In this document: piece after piece, positions 16,618-26,064 of the stretch | Position numbering within the stretch: the first letter of the stretch is position 1 | Layout: every line of letters starts with the position of its first letter | NCBI RefSeq assembly: GCF_007829885.1 | Contig: NZ_VIWW01000001.1 | Span: 4,712,001 to 4,776,000 of the forward strand | Direction: 5' to 3' | Source of the DNA: Streptomyces brevispora | GTDB taxonomy: Bacteria; Actinomycetota; Actinomycetes; Streptomycetales; Streptomycetaceae | DNA: 64,000 nt | Made by a program: the position numbers and the translations under genes | Notes under the pieces: model-generated | Told to the model about the DNA's origin: nothing | The model's input: only the letters and a program-made list of their open reading frames with translations | Database searches by the model: none

Positions 16618-19600
16618 CTAACGCTCCTGGTTGTAGGTATTACTGCTGTCCGAACCCGCGTTACGTCCCCGCAGGACGCCCCGCCGCAGGTTGCTCAACC
16701 TGCCACGCACGTCCTCCGGGGCGCGGGAGACCTGGGGGCCGCCCTGCTGGGTCTGCTCGGCCGTGCCCTCGATCAGATTGGCCTTGGGCACGCGCCGGGG
16801 AAGACCGGACGGGGTGACCCCGCCCGCCTTCGGGTCCCGGAGCTTCTCGGCCCGCTCCCAGCGTTCGTCGTTGGCCGAGCGCCAGTCGTCGCCACCGTCC
16901 GCGTCCTGCGGCGCGGGCGACGTCTGCTGCGGTTCCTGCGGCTCCTGCTGCGGCTCCCGCGTGGCGACGGAGCGGTCGTTCCCGCGGCCGGTGGGCTGCC
17001 AGTGCTGCTGGCCGCCCCGGCGCGGCAGACCGGCCTCGGTCATCTCGGTGCCGGAGTTCGGGACGGGCCCCGAACGGTCGAAGCCTACGCTCTCCCGCGA
17101 CTCGGCGGGGGCGCTCCCAACAGAATCCGGTTCGGTCCGCGGCAGGGCTTCGTACACGCCCTGGTGCGTGCTCTGATCTGGCCATATGCCTTGCTGAGGC
17201 TGGGCGGTGTACTGCCCGTCATAGGCCTGCTCAGATGTCTCGGGGGCCGCGTATGCCGTCTCCGGGTAGCCGTTCTGCCCATGCTGGTCGGGCTGTTGGG
17301 CGTAGCCGGTGTCACCGCGGAACGGGTCGTAGCCGTCCTCGTACGAGGCCTGTTCGTACCGCTGCTCCTGCGGTCCGCCCTCCTGCGGTTCTTGGGCGTA
17401 CTGGTTCGCGGCGTAGGGGTCCTCGCCGAACGGGGCCCGGTACGGCTCCTGCGGCTCCTGCTGCTGCGGGAACGGCGGGTGCTCGTCGCCGGTCTGCGCC
17501 CCCAGCGCCGCGCGGCGTTCCTCCCGCATCAGCGAGCGGTCCAACGCGTCGGGCTGCGCGGGCTGCGCCGACGGCTCCTCGTAGCGCGAGTCGTCGAAGC
17601 CGAGATCCGCCGCCGTGAGCAGCTGGGGCTGCGGGGGCTGCGCGTCGAAGGACTGCTGGTGCGGAATGATCGAGGAGACCGTGAAGTCGTCCTGCGTGGG
17701 AGCCTCTTCGCCGCCGCCACCGTGGGTGATCGCGTCCGGCAGCATGACCAGCGAGGTGGTTCCGGCCTGCTCGCCCGAGGGGCGCAGCTGGACCCGGATG
17801 CCGTGCCGGTCGGCGAGCCGGCCGACCACGAAGAGGCCCATGCGCTGGGAGACCGCGGCGTCCACCGTCGGCGGGTTGGCCAGCTTGTGGTTGATGTCGG
17901 CGAAGTCCTCGCCGGTGAGGCCGATGCCCTTGTCGTGGATCTCGATCATCACGCGGCTGTCGGGCAGCCGGGTCGCGGTGACCCGCACCTTGGTCTGCGG
18001 CGAGGAGAACGTCGTGGCGTTCTCCAGCAGCTCGGCCAGCAGGTGCACGAGGTCGGTGACGGCCTGGCCGTGGATCTCGGTGTCCGGCACCCCGGAGAGC
18101 TCGATGCGCTCGTAGGACTCCACCTCGGAGGAGGCGGCCCTGAGGACGTCCACCAGCGGCACCGGCTGGTTCCAGCGGCGGCCGGGCTCCTCACCGGCGA
18201 GCACCAGGAGGTTCTCGCCGTTACGGCGCATCCGGGTCGCCAGGTGGTCCAGCCGGAACAGGCTCTCCAACTGGTCCGGGTCGGCCTCGTTGTTCTCCAG
18301 GCCGGTGATGAGCGTCAGCTGACCCTCGATGAGCGACTGGTTGCGGCGCGACAGGTTGGTGAAGATCGCGTTGACGTTGCCCCGCAGCATGGCCTGCTCG
18401 GCCGCCAGCCGGACCGCCTCGCGGTGCACCTGGTCGAAGGCGCGGGCGACCTCGCCGATCTCGTCCTGGCTGTTGATGGGGATCGGCTGAACACGGGTGT
18501 CCACCCGGCCCGGGTCGGTCCGGGACAGCTGGTCGACCAGCGAGGGCAGCCGCTGCTCGGCGATGCCGAAGGCGGCGTTGCGCAGCTGGTGCATCGAGCG
18601 GCTCATCTGGCGGGCCATGAGGCCGGCCAGCACGAAGGCGACCAGCAGGGCGACGAGCACGATCGCGGCGTTGACGACGGCGTCGGTCCTGGCGCCGGAC
18701 GAGATGTCCGCGGCCTCGGTCACGGCCTTGTCGACGAGCTCGTCCTCGACCGTGGTGTATCCGTCGAACTTCGCGGTGGCCGCGGCCATCCAAGTCTCGG
18801 GGGTGATCCCCTTCGCCTTGAGCTGGCCGGGGCTCCTGCCCAGCGCGATCTGCTGGGCCATGCCGTCGAAGACCGAGCCGTCGAGGGTGGGCGGCGTCAC
18901 GAACGGCACACCCGCCGCGGCGGCCTGCTCCTTGGCGGCCTTGACCTTGGCCGCACCCTCGGCGGCCTTGCCCGCCATGACCTTCTTCAGCCGGGCCGCG
19001 TCCGCCTGCGTACCGCCGGAGACGAACTCGCCGAGGGCGATCTGCTCCAGGTAGTTGTACGAGCCGAAGGCCTTGACCTGGTCGTTGAACTTGCCGCTCT
19101 CCTGGCTGGGCCGTATCAGCAGATGCATGCCGATGGAGCGCTGAAGCGATTCTGCGGCCTTGGCCAGTTCGATCGCGTAGACGGTACGGCCGTAACTGGT
19201 GATGTTGCCGGTGCCGAGGCCGAGCTCGTTGCAGAACTCCATGAGGGAGTGCTGGACCTGTACGTAGCCCTCTTCGGTCTTCACCGGGTCCAGGGCCTCG
19301 GCGTAGGCGGCCTTGCGGAGGCCGGGAAGCTTGGGCTCCTCGAGCTTGAACAGCTTGAGGCGGCGTTCCAGGCCTTCCTTCGCGGGCATGTCCTTCACGG
19401 CCGTGTCGAACTTCTCGGCGGCCGCGTCGGTGGTGGCCCGGACCCGGGCGACGGCCGCCGCGGTGCGGTTGTTGGACAGCAGGGGCTGGGCGGAGAGGTC
19501 GCGCTCGTTCAGCAGCGCCTGCCCGTACTCGGAGGCGGCGCGCACGATCAGCGCGGTCTTCTCGGCGTCCTGGGCTTCCTGCCAGGTGTCGATCGAGCCC

Positions 19601-19818
19601 TTCACCTGGAAGCCGCCCATGACGAGGCCGACCAGCACGGGGATCAGGAGGATCGCGTTCAGCCGGGTGGCCACGCGCCAGTTGCGCGGGGACATCCGGC
19701 TGGTGCTGTCGCCGGCCGACGCCTTCTCGGGCACATCGGCTGACGACGCCGCGGCGCGCGGCGGGGTGAAGTTGCCCCGCTCCGGCTGCGCCGCGGAGCC
19801 CTCGTTGTTACGCCTCAC
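16618..19818 (-). CDS. cvnA: Conservon sensor histidine-kinase-like protein CvnA (operon 1)
   Basis: 1066 residues. Span 1 near 52-72; a ~310-residue helical extracytoplasmic domain of the nitrate/nitrite-sensor (NIT) type; span 2 near 384-405; a HAMP-like linker; a helical segment with LDHLATRMRRNGENLLVLAG; and a HATPase domain with N box ELLENATTFS, DKGIGL and MGLFVVGRL. The last ~320 residues are disordered, rich in Gln, Pro and Glu, ending with a conserved VSRAPEDVRGRLSNLRRG motif. No receiver or response-regulator gene is adjacent, as usual for conservons. First gene of its operon; promoter expected in 19819-20060. Confidence 0.9.
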   Translation of the reverse strand: MRRNNEGSAAQPERGNFTPPRAAASSADVPEKASAGDSTSRMSPRNWRVATRLNAILLIPVLVGLVMGGFQVKGSIDTWQEAQDAEKTALIVRAASEYGQALLNERDLSAQPLLSNNRTAAAVARVRATTDAAAEKFDTAVKDMPAKEGLERRLKLFKLEEPKLPGLRKAAYAEALDPVKTEEGYVQVQHSLMEFCNELGLGTGNITSYGRTVYAIELAKAAESLQRSIGMHLLIRPSQESGKFNDQVKAFGSYNYLEQIALGEFVSGGTQADAARLKKVMAGKAAEGAAKVKAAKEQAAAAGVPFVTPPTLDGSVFDGMAQQIALGRSPGQLKAKGITPETWMAAATAKFDGYTTVEDELVDKAVTEAADISSGARTDAVVNAAIVLVALLVAFVLAGLMARQMSRSMHQLRNAAFGIAEQRLPSLVDQLSRTDPGRVDTRVQPIPINSQDEIGEVARAFDQVHREAVRLAAEQAMLRGNVNAIFTNLSRRNQSLIEGQLTLITGLENNEADPDQLESLFRLDHLATRMRRNGENLLVLAGEEPGRRWNQPVPLVDVLRAASSEVESYERIELSGVPDTEIHGQAVTDLVHLLAELLENATTFSSPQTKVRVTATRLPDSRVMIEIHDKGIGLTGEDFADINHKLANPPTVDAAVSQRMGLFVVGRLADRHGIRVQLRPSGEQAGTTSLVMLPDAITHGGGGEEAPTQDDFTVSSIIPHQQSFDAQPPQPQLLTAADLGFDDSRYEEPSAQPAQPDALDRSLMREERRAALGAQTGDEHPPFPQQQEPQEPYRAPFGEDPYAANQYAQEPQEGGPQEQRYEQASYEDGYDPFRGDTGYAQQPDQHGQNGYPETAYAAPETSEQAYDGQYTAQPQQGIWPDQSTHQGVYEALPRTEPDSVGSAPAESRESVGFDRSGPVPNSGTEMTEAGLPRRGGQQHWQPTGRGNDRSVATREPQQEPQEPQQTSPAPQDADGGDDWRSANDERWERAEKLRDPKAGGVTPSGLPRRVPKANLIEGTAEQTQQGGPQVSRAPEDVRGRLSNLRRGVLRGRNAGSDSSNTYNQER

Positions 19819-20165
19819 TCGACCAACAACCTCTCGGCGTCGGCACCTACGCTGTGCCGTGTTTTGTTCAGGGCCGTACTACTCGGGAGTTCGTCGAATT
19901 GCAGCACGGGGAACGGCCGCGTTCCAAACAGTCGGAATGAGCCATTCCGACTGGTGCAGGCCTCGGATAAAACGGGCATAAAGAACGAGCCCCGCCAAAA
20001 GGCGGAGCTCATGTGAGCACAGCGGCACCAGTCGTGCGCATCGGGTATCGGCCGTGAGGTAATTCTCTTTCGAAACGTTATGAACACAGGGGTGGATCGT
20101 GTCTAAGGACACAGCCCACCCCCGTGTGACTACTTTAACTGCCGTACGGCAATACCGACTTGTGC
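19819..20165. promoter_or_regulatory. Intergenic region upstream of cvn operon 1, downstream of cvn operon 2
   Basis: No gene. It holds two hairpins: 19987-20010 (GAGCCCCGCC, AAAA loop, GGCGGAGCTC) and a longer stem around 20085-20128. The stretch 20055-20165 is AT-richer than average. It should contain the promoter of operon 1 and the terminator of operon 2. Confidence 0.55.
20085..20128 (-). terminator. Likely terminator of cvn operon 2
   Basis: ACACAGGGGTGG at the left can pair with CCACCCCCGTGT at the right, with an inner TGTC/GACA stem. It lies ~40 bp beyond the cvnD stop, reading the minus strand. Confidence 0.6.
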
Positions 20166-20747
20166 CTACTTGAGTCGCGCCATCAGCGCGTGCTCCACCA
20201 GCGTGATGAGACCGCTCTTGGCGTCACCGCGATGCCGGGCGTCCGTGGTGATGATCGGGGTGTCGGGTCCGATCTGGAGCGCTTCGCGTACCTCGTCGGG
20301 GGTGTAGGGCTGGTGTCCGTCGAAGCCGTTGAGGGCGATGACGAAGGGGAGTCCGCTGTTCTCGAAGTAGTCGACTGCGGGGAAGCAGTCGGCGAGGCGG
20401 CGGGTGTCGACGAGGACGACGGCGCCGATGGCGCCGCGTACGAGGTCGTCCCACATGAACCAGAAGCGGTCCTGACCGGGTGTACCGAAGAGGTACAGGA
20501 TCAGGTCCTGGTCCAGGGTGATGCGTCCGAAGTCCATGGCCACCGTCGTGGTGGTCTTGCCCCCGGTGTGTGTCAGGTCGTCGATGCCCGCGGACGCGGA
20601 CGTCATCACGGCTTCGGTGCGCAGCGGATTGATCTCCGAAACGGCACCGACAAACGTGGTCTTGCCCACGCCGAACCCGCCCGCCACCACGATCTTCGCC
20701 GAGGTGGTGGCACGGGCGGCACCGCCACTAGAGCTTGCGAAGTCCAC
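20166..20747 (-). CDS. cvnD: Conservon GTPase-like protein CvnD (operon 2)
   Basis: 193 residues, same motifs as the first copy (GGFGVGKTT, LFGTPGQDRF, ALNGFDG). Differences from copy 1 are confined to the first ~25 and last ~30 codons; the middle is identical even at synonymous sites. Overlaps the cvnC stop by 20 bp, as in operon 1. With two conservons side by side, near-identical CvnD proteins might exchange between complexes (inference). Confidence 0.93.
   Translation of the reverse strand: MDFASSSGGAARATTSAKIVVAGGFGVGKTTFVGAVSEINPLRTEAVMTSASAGIDDLTHTGGKTTTTVAMDFGRITLDQDLILYLFGTPGQDRFWFMWDDLVRGAIGAVVLVDTRRLADCFPAVDYFENSGLPFVIALNGFDGHQPYTPDEVREALQIGPDTPIITTDARHRGDAKSGLITLVEHALMARLK
20254..20663 (-). 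repeat. 410-bp identical tract shared by the two cvnD genes (copy 2)
   Basis: Identical to 14951-15360. A second, 48-bp identical block (20728-20775 and 15425-15472) covers the cvnC/cvnD overlap. The two are separated by 64 bp with about ten mismatches. Confidence 0.93.
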
Positions 20748-21135
20748 TGAGCACCCTTTCGAGCAGTGTCACATCCGGCGCGCCGCCGGCCTCTCCGTTG
20801 CCCGGCTGGTGGATGGCCACCATGCCGGCTTCCGCCAGGTCCGCGACGAGAATCCGGGCCACACCGAGCGGCATCGACAGCAGGGCCGACACCTCGGCCA
20901 CCGACTTGACCTCACGGCACAGGTGGCAGATCCGCTGGTGCTCGGGGAGCAGTGTCCCCAGGTGCGCGGGGTCGGCCGTGGTGCTGACCAGCGCCTCTAT
21001 CGCTAGTTGGTAGCGCGGTCGGGTCCGGCCGCCGGTCATGGCGTACGGACGAACCAGCGGCTGATCGCCTTCACCTTCGTACGACGCGTGGTTCAGCGCG
21101 CCGTACGGATCAGGTGAGGCGGGTGGCGGGGTCAT
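20728..21135 (-). CDS. cvnC: Conservon protein CvnC, DUF742 (operon 2)
   Basis: 135 residues from ATG 21135 behind GGAGG. Nearly all of it is the DUF742 domain (LVRPYAMTGGRTRPRYQLAI, PEHQRICHLC, LLSMPLGVARILVADLAEAG, DVTLLERVLSGLRKL). It lacks the ~90-residue Gln/Pro arm of the operon 1 protein. A 133-bp gap separates it from cvnB, larger than in operon 1; no gene is seen in that gap. Confidence 0.92.
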   Translation of the reverse strand: MTPPPASPDPYGALNHASYEGEGDQPLVRPYAMTGGRTRPRYQLAIEALVSTTADPAHLGTLLPEHQRICHLCREVKSVAEVSALLSMPLGVARILVADLAEAGMVAIHQPGNGEAGGAPDVTLLERVLSGLRKL

Positions 21136-21268
21136 GAATCCTCCGGGCGTGACAGCAGGGTGTCGGCTTGCCGTCTGAAGGGGCCGGTGGGGGGCTGTAA
21201 ACGGCCGGACGGGCGAGGGTTGAGTGCAATACCTGGGGTAATCGTCTGTGTCACCGATTCACGGCCGC

Positions 21269-21691
21269 CTAGTGGAGCAGGCTGCCCTGGAGCTCGGCAC
21301 GGAGGTCCGGGGTGAGGACTGTGCCCGCCCGGTCCACGAGCAGAGCCATTTCGTACCCGACCAGACCGATATCGGCGTCCGGATGGGCCAGTACGGCAAG
21401 TGAGGAACCGTCGGAGACGGACATCAGGAAGAGGAACCCGCGTTCCATCTCCACAACGGTCTGGCTGACGGCGCCGCCTTCGAAGATCCGGGAGGCTCCC
21501 GCGGTCAGCGACGTCAGACCGGAGGCGACAGCCGCCAGCTGGTCGGCGCGGTCGCGCGGGAAACCTTCGGACATTGCCAGCAGCAGGCCGTCTGCGGAGA
21601 CCACCACCGTGTGCGACACCCCAGGGGTGTTGTCCACGAAGTTGGTGATCAACCAGTTCAGATTCTGCGCGGCCTGACTCATCGGGCTCAA
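21269..21691 (-). CDS. cvnB: Conservon roadblock/LC7 protein CvnB (operon 2)
   Basis: 140 residues if the TTG at 21691 is used, directly after the cvnA stop; ATG 21682 (MSQAAQ) is an alternative. Same roadblock fold and sequence as operon 1 with a handful of replacements. It is expected to regulate CvnD and to sit with CvnA at the membrane. Confidence 0.92.
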   Translation of the reverse strand: MSPMSQAAQNLNWLITNFVDNTPGVSHTVVVSADGLLLAMSEGFPRDRADQLAAVASGLTSLTAGASRIFEGGAVSQTVVEMERGFLFLMSVSDGSSLAVLAHPDADIGLVGYEMALLVDRAGTVLTPDLRAELQGSLLH

Positions 21692-24600
21692 CTAACGCTC
21701 CTGCTGGTGAGTGGGGCCGAGTGGGAAACTGCCGGTCGACTGGCCGTTGTTGGCCTGACGCCCTTGCTGGATGCCCCGGCGGAGATTGGTAAGCCGCCCG
21801 CGCACATCATCCGGCGCGCGCGACACCTGGGGACCTGACTGATGATTCTGCTGTTGGGCGGTGCCCGGTACCAGATTGGCACGCGGGACCCGGCGAGGCA
21901 GACCGGAAGTAGTAATTCCGCCTGCTGCGGGCTTCTTCACCCGCTCCGCCTGCCGGACGAGTTCATCGTTCGGCGAGGCGCGCCAGGAGCTCGTGACGCC
22001 GTTGGTGTCGCCCGTACCGTGCTGCGGTGCGGGCGGTGCCGGACGCTCGTCGGCGGACTGCTGGGTGAAGGCCGGTGTCTGCGGCGTGGCGGGCGGCGGC
22101 GGCTGCTGCTGGCCGTTCTGCTGCGGACCGTGGAACCAGTTCGTCTCCAGCGTGTCGTACAGCGGCGTACGGCCGTCGCCGGGCCCGGAGGCCGGCGGAA
22201 GCGCCTCGGGCTGCTGCGGCAGGGCCGGCCGGTACTGCGGGTCCGGCTGCTGCGCGACGGGCGGACGCGGAGCACCGAAGTCCTCGTTGCCGCGGTCGCG
22301 CCGGGCCGGCGCGACCTGTCCCTGCCCCTGGCCCTGGTCCTGCGGACGGCCGAAGTCGGGGCGGGGGAACTGCGCGGTGCTCGCCGGGTCCGGCGCCTGC
22401 GGCTGACCCGGCCCGTACTGCGGACCCGGAGCGGGCGCCGAGTAGTCCGGGCGGGTGAACTCCGAGGTGGAGCCCGGCCCCTGCCGGTCGTCCATCGACG
22501 GACGCCGGCCGTGCGGAGGCGGGTTCAGCGGCCGCTGGAACTGGCTGGTGGACTCCGGCTCCTCGTGACCGCGGGGGGCGTCGTGCGCGGAGGGCTGCTG
22601 AGGTGCGGACTGCCCCTGGGAGCCCCAGCTGGTGGCCTGCGGGCGCTGCGGCTGAGGGTTGCCACCGGGCAGTTCCGCACGCGGACCGCCGACCGGGGGC
22701 AGCTGACGGCCGTTCTCGCCCGGACCGCCGTGCTGCTGGAAGCCGCCCTGGCCCGCCGGGTTCTGCGGAGCGTGCCGGCCGGGGCCGTTCCCCGCACCCT
22801 GGCCGTTCTGCTCCGGACGCCGCTGATCGAACATGCCGGGCTGGCCCGAGTCCGTACGGCCGGTGCCGTCGCCCTGGCCGCGGGCGCCCAGCCGGGCACC
22901 GCCGCCGAAGGCGCCGGAGAGGCCGCCGCCCTGACGCTGCGGCTCCTGACGCGAGGCGTCCTGAGGCTGCCGGCCCTGCGGACCGGTGCCGGACAGCCCG
23001 GCGCTCTGGAAGCCAGAGTTCTGCTGACCGGGCTGGCCGGGCCGGCCGTGCTGACCGGGCTGGCCCTGCTGACCGGGCTGGCCCTGCTGACCGGGCTGGC
23101 CCTGCTGGTTCTGGGACCGGCCGGCGGTGTCCCGGGCGGGCAGCGCGGCCCGCTGACCGGAGCCCGGACCGACCTGACCGCGACCGGCACCAGAACCGGC
23201 CGGGAGCCGGCCGCCGGGAGCCGACGGAGCACTGTCGAGACCGGGACGGGGAGCGCCACCGGCGAGCAGGCCGCCGGGAGCGGACTGCTGGCCCTGGGCC
23301 TGCTTCGGAACCGGCATCTTGCCGCCGTGCGCGACATCGACGGGGAGCATGACCAGCGCGGTCGTACCACCGGAGTCGGAGGGCCGCAGCTGGATCCGGA
23401 TGCCGTGGCGCAGGGACAGCCGGCCGACCACGAACAGACCCATGCGGCGGGAGACCGAGACGTCCACGGTGGGCGGCGAGGCGAGCCGCTCGTTGATCGC
23501 CGCGAGGTCCTCGGGGGAGAGGCCGATACCCGTGTCGTGGATCTCGACGAGCACCCGGCCGTCGGGCAGTGCGTGACCGGTGACCCGGACCTTCGTCTGC
23601 GGCGAGGAGAACGACGTGGCGTTCTCCAGCAGCTCGGCGAGGAGGTGCACGAGGTCGTTGACGACCCGGCCGGCGACCTCGGTGGCGGGCACCGCGGCCA
23701 GTTCGATGCGCTCGTACTGCTCCACCTCGGAGGCGGCGGCACGGAGCACGTCGACCAGCGGCACCGGACGGGTCCACCGGCGGCCCGGCTCCTCGCCCGC
23801 GAGGACGAGGAGGTTCTCACCGTTACGGCGCATACGGGTCGCGAGGTGGTCGAGCTTGAAGAGCGAGGACAGCTGGTCCGGGTCGGCCTCGCGCGACTCC
23901 AGCTCGGAGATGAGTGAGAGCTGACGCTGGATGAGGCCCTGCGAACGACGCGAGAGGTTGGTGAACATCGCGTTGACGTTGCCTCGGAGGAGGGCCTGCT
24001 CGGCGGCGAGGCGGACGGCCTCGCGGTGCACGTCGTCGAAGGCCGCGGCGACCTTGCCGATCTCGTCCCGGGAGTGCACACCGACCGACTCGACCGAGGT
24101 GTCGACGTCCTGCGGGTCGGCCTCGGAGAGCTGCTTGACGAGCTCCGGCAGCCGGTCCTGGGCGACGCGCGTCGCGGTGTCCTGGAGCCGGCGCAGCGAG
24201 CGGATCATGGACCGGGCCACGACGAAGGCGCCGACCAGCGAGACACCGAGCACGAGCAGGATGAGCGCACCGCTGATGATCGCTTCGCGCTGGGCCTGGT
24301 CGCGCAGTTCGCGTGCCTTGCCCTCCATGTCGCTGAGGAGCGTCTCCTCGATCTGCTTCATGGCCTGGATCTTGTTGGAGTCCTGGTCGTACCAGTCGAG
24401 GTACGAACGCCGGGCCGTCCCGGTCATGCTCATCGGGCTGTCGAGCACCTTCTTGGCGTAGGTGTCGGCGGCCTTGATCTCCGGGTTGCCCTCGTCGAGC
24501 GTGGCCGTCAGCTCGTTCGCGTTGTTGCCGGTGGTCGTGTAGATCGACTCGAACGAGCGACGCGCCAGGTCTTCCTTGCGCAGCGCCGCCAGGCCGAACT

Positions 24601-25471
24601 GCCGGTCGTTCGAATCGAGTTTCGGCTGCTTGTCGTTGCCGCCCGGCAGCGCCGCGGCGATGATCGCGCGCTGGATCGAGGCGTACTCCTTGGCGGAGGA
24701 GAAGGCCGCCAGGGCGCGGGTCCGCTTGATCATCTCGGGGCTGTTGGTCGCCTGGGCCATGTCCTGCGAGAGGCTCAGCAGCGAGGTGATCAGCTGGCTG
24801 TACGCGTCGACGGTCTGAAGGCTCGGGCTGTTCTTGGTGAACGCCTGCTTACGGGTTTCGCGGATGCTGCTCAGTTGCGTGGCGATCTGGGTGACGCTGG
24901 AGTGGATGCTCTCCAGGGCCTCGTCGCCCTCGGTGTCACCGATGTCGTTCGTCGCGGCGAGGAAGGCCTTCTTCGCGCGGTCGGTCTTCTTCCGCGGCTC
25001 GGTGACCTTGAAGTCGGTGTCCGGCACTCCGTTGGACAGCGGGCCGGCCGACCGGTCGCGCTCCTCCTGGAGCGCCTGGGCCAGCGAGGTCGCCTGCTTG
25101 GTCATCTTGGTCAGCAGCTGCATGTGCTCCAGCTGCTGGATGTCGTTCATGGAGTCGTTGATGCGGAGGCCACCCAGGGTGGTCGCCGCGACCACGGGCA
25201 GGGCGAGCAGGGAGACCAGACGGGTACTGATCCGCCAGTTGCGGAGAGCTACGCGCGAGCCCGTGTTGACCGGGCCCTGCGGCTTGACCGACGTGATCGG
25301 ATCGGAACCGCCCTTCGCCGCGGCGCCCGAGCGCTTGGCGTGGTCGGTGTTGTCGCCGGCCGTGGCCGGTCCGGGGTTCTGGGCGTGCTGGGGCGAGGAG
25401 CCGCGGTCGGTCCCGCCGCGCGGCTCCTGTTCGGCCGCCGCGCTGCCATCCCTCTTGAAACGTCCCTGCAC
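21692..25471 (-). CDS. cvnA: Conservon sensor histidine-kinase-like protein CvnA (operon 2)
   Basis: 1259 residues. The N-terminal ~70 residues are disordered; span 1 near 85; a helical NIT-type sensor domain with LAQALQEERDRSAGPL; span 2 near 405-425 (ISGALILLVLGVSLVGAFVV); HAMP-like linker; HATPase domain with ELLENATSFS, HDTGIGL and MGLFVVGRL. A ~540-residue Gln/Pro/Gly tail follows, with GQPGQQ repeats and the same terminal VSRAPDDVRGRLTNLRRG motif as the first CvnA. The shared C-terminal motif in otherwise unalignable tails suggests a docking site (inference). Confidence 0.9.
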   Translation of the reverse strand: MQGRFKRDGSAAAEQEPRGGTDRGSSPQHAQNPGPATAGDNTDHAKRSGAAAKGGSDPITSVKPQGPVNTGSRVALRNWRISTRLVSLLALPVVAATTLGGLRINDSMNDIQQLEHMQLLTKMTKQATSLAQALQEERDRSAGPLSNGVPDTDFKVTEPRKKTDRAKKAFLAATNDIGDTEGDEALESIHSSVTQIATQLSSIRETRKQAFTKNSPSLQTVDAYSQLITSLLSLSQDMAQATNSPEMIKRTRALAAFSSAKEYASIQRAIIAAALPGGNDKQPKLDSNDRQFGLAALRKEDLARRSFESIYTTTGNNANELTATLDEGNPEIKAADTYAKKVLDSPMSMTGTARRSYLDWYDQDSNKIQAMKQIEETLLSDMEGKARELRDQAQREAIISGALILLVLGVSLVGAFVVARSMIRSLRRLQDTATRVAQDRLPELVKQLSEADPQDVDTSVESVGVHSRDEIGKVAAAFDDVHREAVRLAAEQALLRGNVNAMFTNLSRRSQGLIQRQLSLISELESREADPDQLSSLFKLDHLATRMRRNGENLLVLAGEEPGRRWTRPVPLVDVLRAAASEVEQYERIELAAVPATEVAGRVVNDLVHLLAELLENATSFSSPQTKVRVTGHALPDGRVLVEIHDTGIGLSPEDLAAINERLASPPTVDVSVSRRMGLFVVGRLSLRHGIRIQLRPSDSGGTTALVMLPVDVAHGGKMPVPKQAQGQQSAPGGLLAGGAPRPGLDSAPSAPGGRLPAGSGAGRGQVGPGSGQRAALPARDTAGRSQNQQGQPGQQGQPGQQGQPGQHGRPGQPGQQNSGFQSAGLSGTGPQGRQPQDASRQEPQRQGGGLSGAFGGGARLGARGQGDGTGRTDSGQPGMFDQRRPEQNGQGAGNGPGRHAPQNPAGQGGFQQHGGPGENGRQLPPVGGPRAELPGGNPQPQRPQATSWGSQGQSAPQQPSAHDAPRGHEEPESTSQFQRPLNPPPHGRRPSMDDRQGPGSTSEFTRPDYSAPAPGPQYGPGQPQAPDPASTAQFPRPDFGRPQDQGQGQGQVAPARRDRGNEDFGAPRPPVAQQPDPQYRPALPQQPEALPPASGPGDGRTPLYDTLETNWFHGPQQNGQQQPPPPATPQTPAFTQQSADERPAPPAPQHGTGDTNGVTSSWRASPNDELVRQAERVKKPAAGGITTSGLPRRVPRANLVPGTAQQQNHQSGPQVSRAPDDVRGRLTNLRRGIQQGRQANNGQSTGSFPLGPTHQQER
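23051..23104 (-). repeat. Three perfect 18-bp tandem repeats inside cvnA2 tail
   Basis: Units at 23051-23068, 23069-23086 and 23087-23104 encode the six-residue Gly/Gln/Pro repeat. Identity at synonymous positions suggests recent slippage; the copy number is likely variable between strains. Confidence 0.85.
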
Positions 25472-26064
25472 TAGCGTCGCAACCTCTGGACCAGGCGTTC
25501 CCCTCCGTCAATGACGGATGGAACGGTGTCGGCGTCGTGGGGCGTTGTACCGCCCCATGGTGGTCTTGAGTGACCGGCGTTCTTCCCCTTCCCGCCGCCA
25601 CTCGGCTCGGCGCTCCCTTGCGCCCCCTGCGCGCCGGCCTGAAACCTGCGGCGGTGCGTGGAATTCCAGCACAGTGCAGGATCTCCAACAAGGGCCAGGT
25701 ACCGGGCTGTGACCTGCGTGACGCGTTGTGATGGTGGTGTGACAAGCCGTGGAGCCGGTTCACTGCCAAAATGGACGATTGCGGGTGAATCAGGTGTATG
25801 TGGCGGGTGCCCTAGACGGCATGATCGGGAGCGGAATGATTCATTCAGTGGCGGAATGTCCTTTTCTTCGGGTCGAGTTGACCGCCCGTATTGGGGTGAT
25901 TGTCGGCCCCTGGGTGAGCAAACTCACACGATGATCGTCGTCTCTTCCGGGCTCCCGGAGGGAATCAGATGTTTAGCCTGACGCTTTACACGGATGGCAA
26001 AACCGACAACCGATGACCGGCACCCCTCCGGGTGGTGCCCCTACCGACAGGGTCCGAACGGCAG
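25472..26064. promoter_or_regulatory. 593-bp intergenic region between cvnA2 and the small peptide gene
   Basis: No supported gene: frames here lack G/C third-position bias. GC drops between about 25690 and 26010. Visible structure: an inverted repeat GTGAG-CAAA-CTCAC at 25914-25927 and a hairpin GGCAC...GTGCC at 26021-26041 just before the peptide gene. It must hold the promoter of cvn operon 2 (minus) and that of the peptide/FAH genes (plus). Confidence 0.5.

Noticed and set aside
16534..19743. 1069-residue plus-strand frame opposite cvnA1
   Set aside because: Antisense of the conservon kinase; composition is Val/Arg/Gly-rich without motifs.
25472..26064. Short frames in the region before the small peptide gene
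   Set aside because: Third-position composition is not biased, no ribosome sites are seen, and frames overlap each other.
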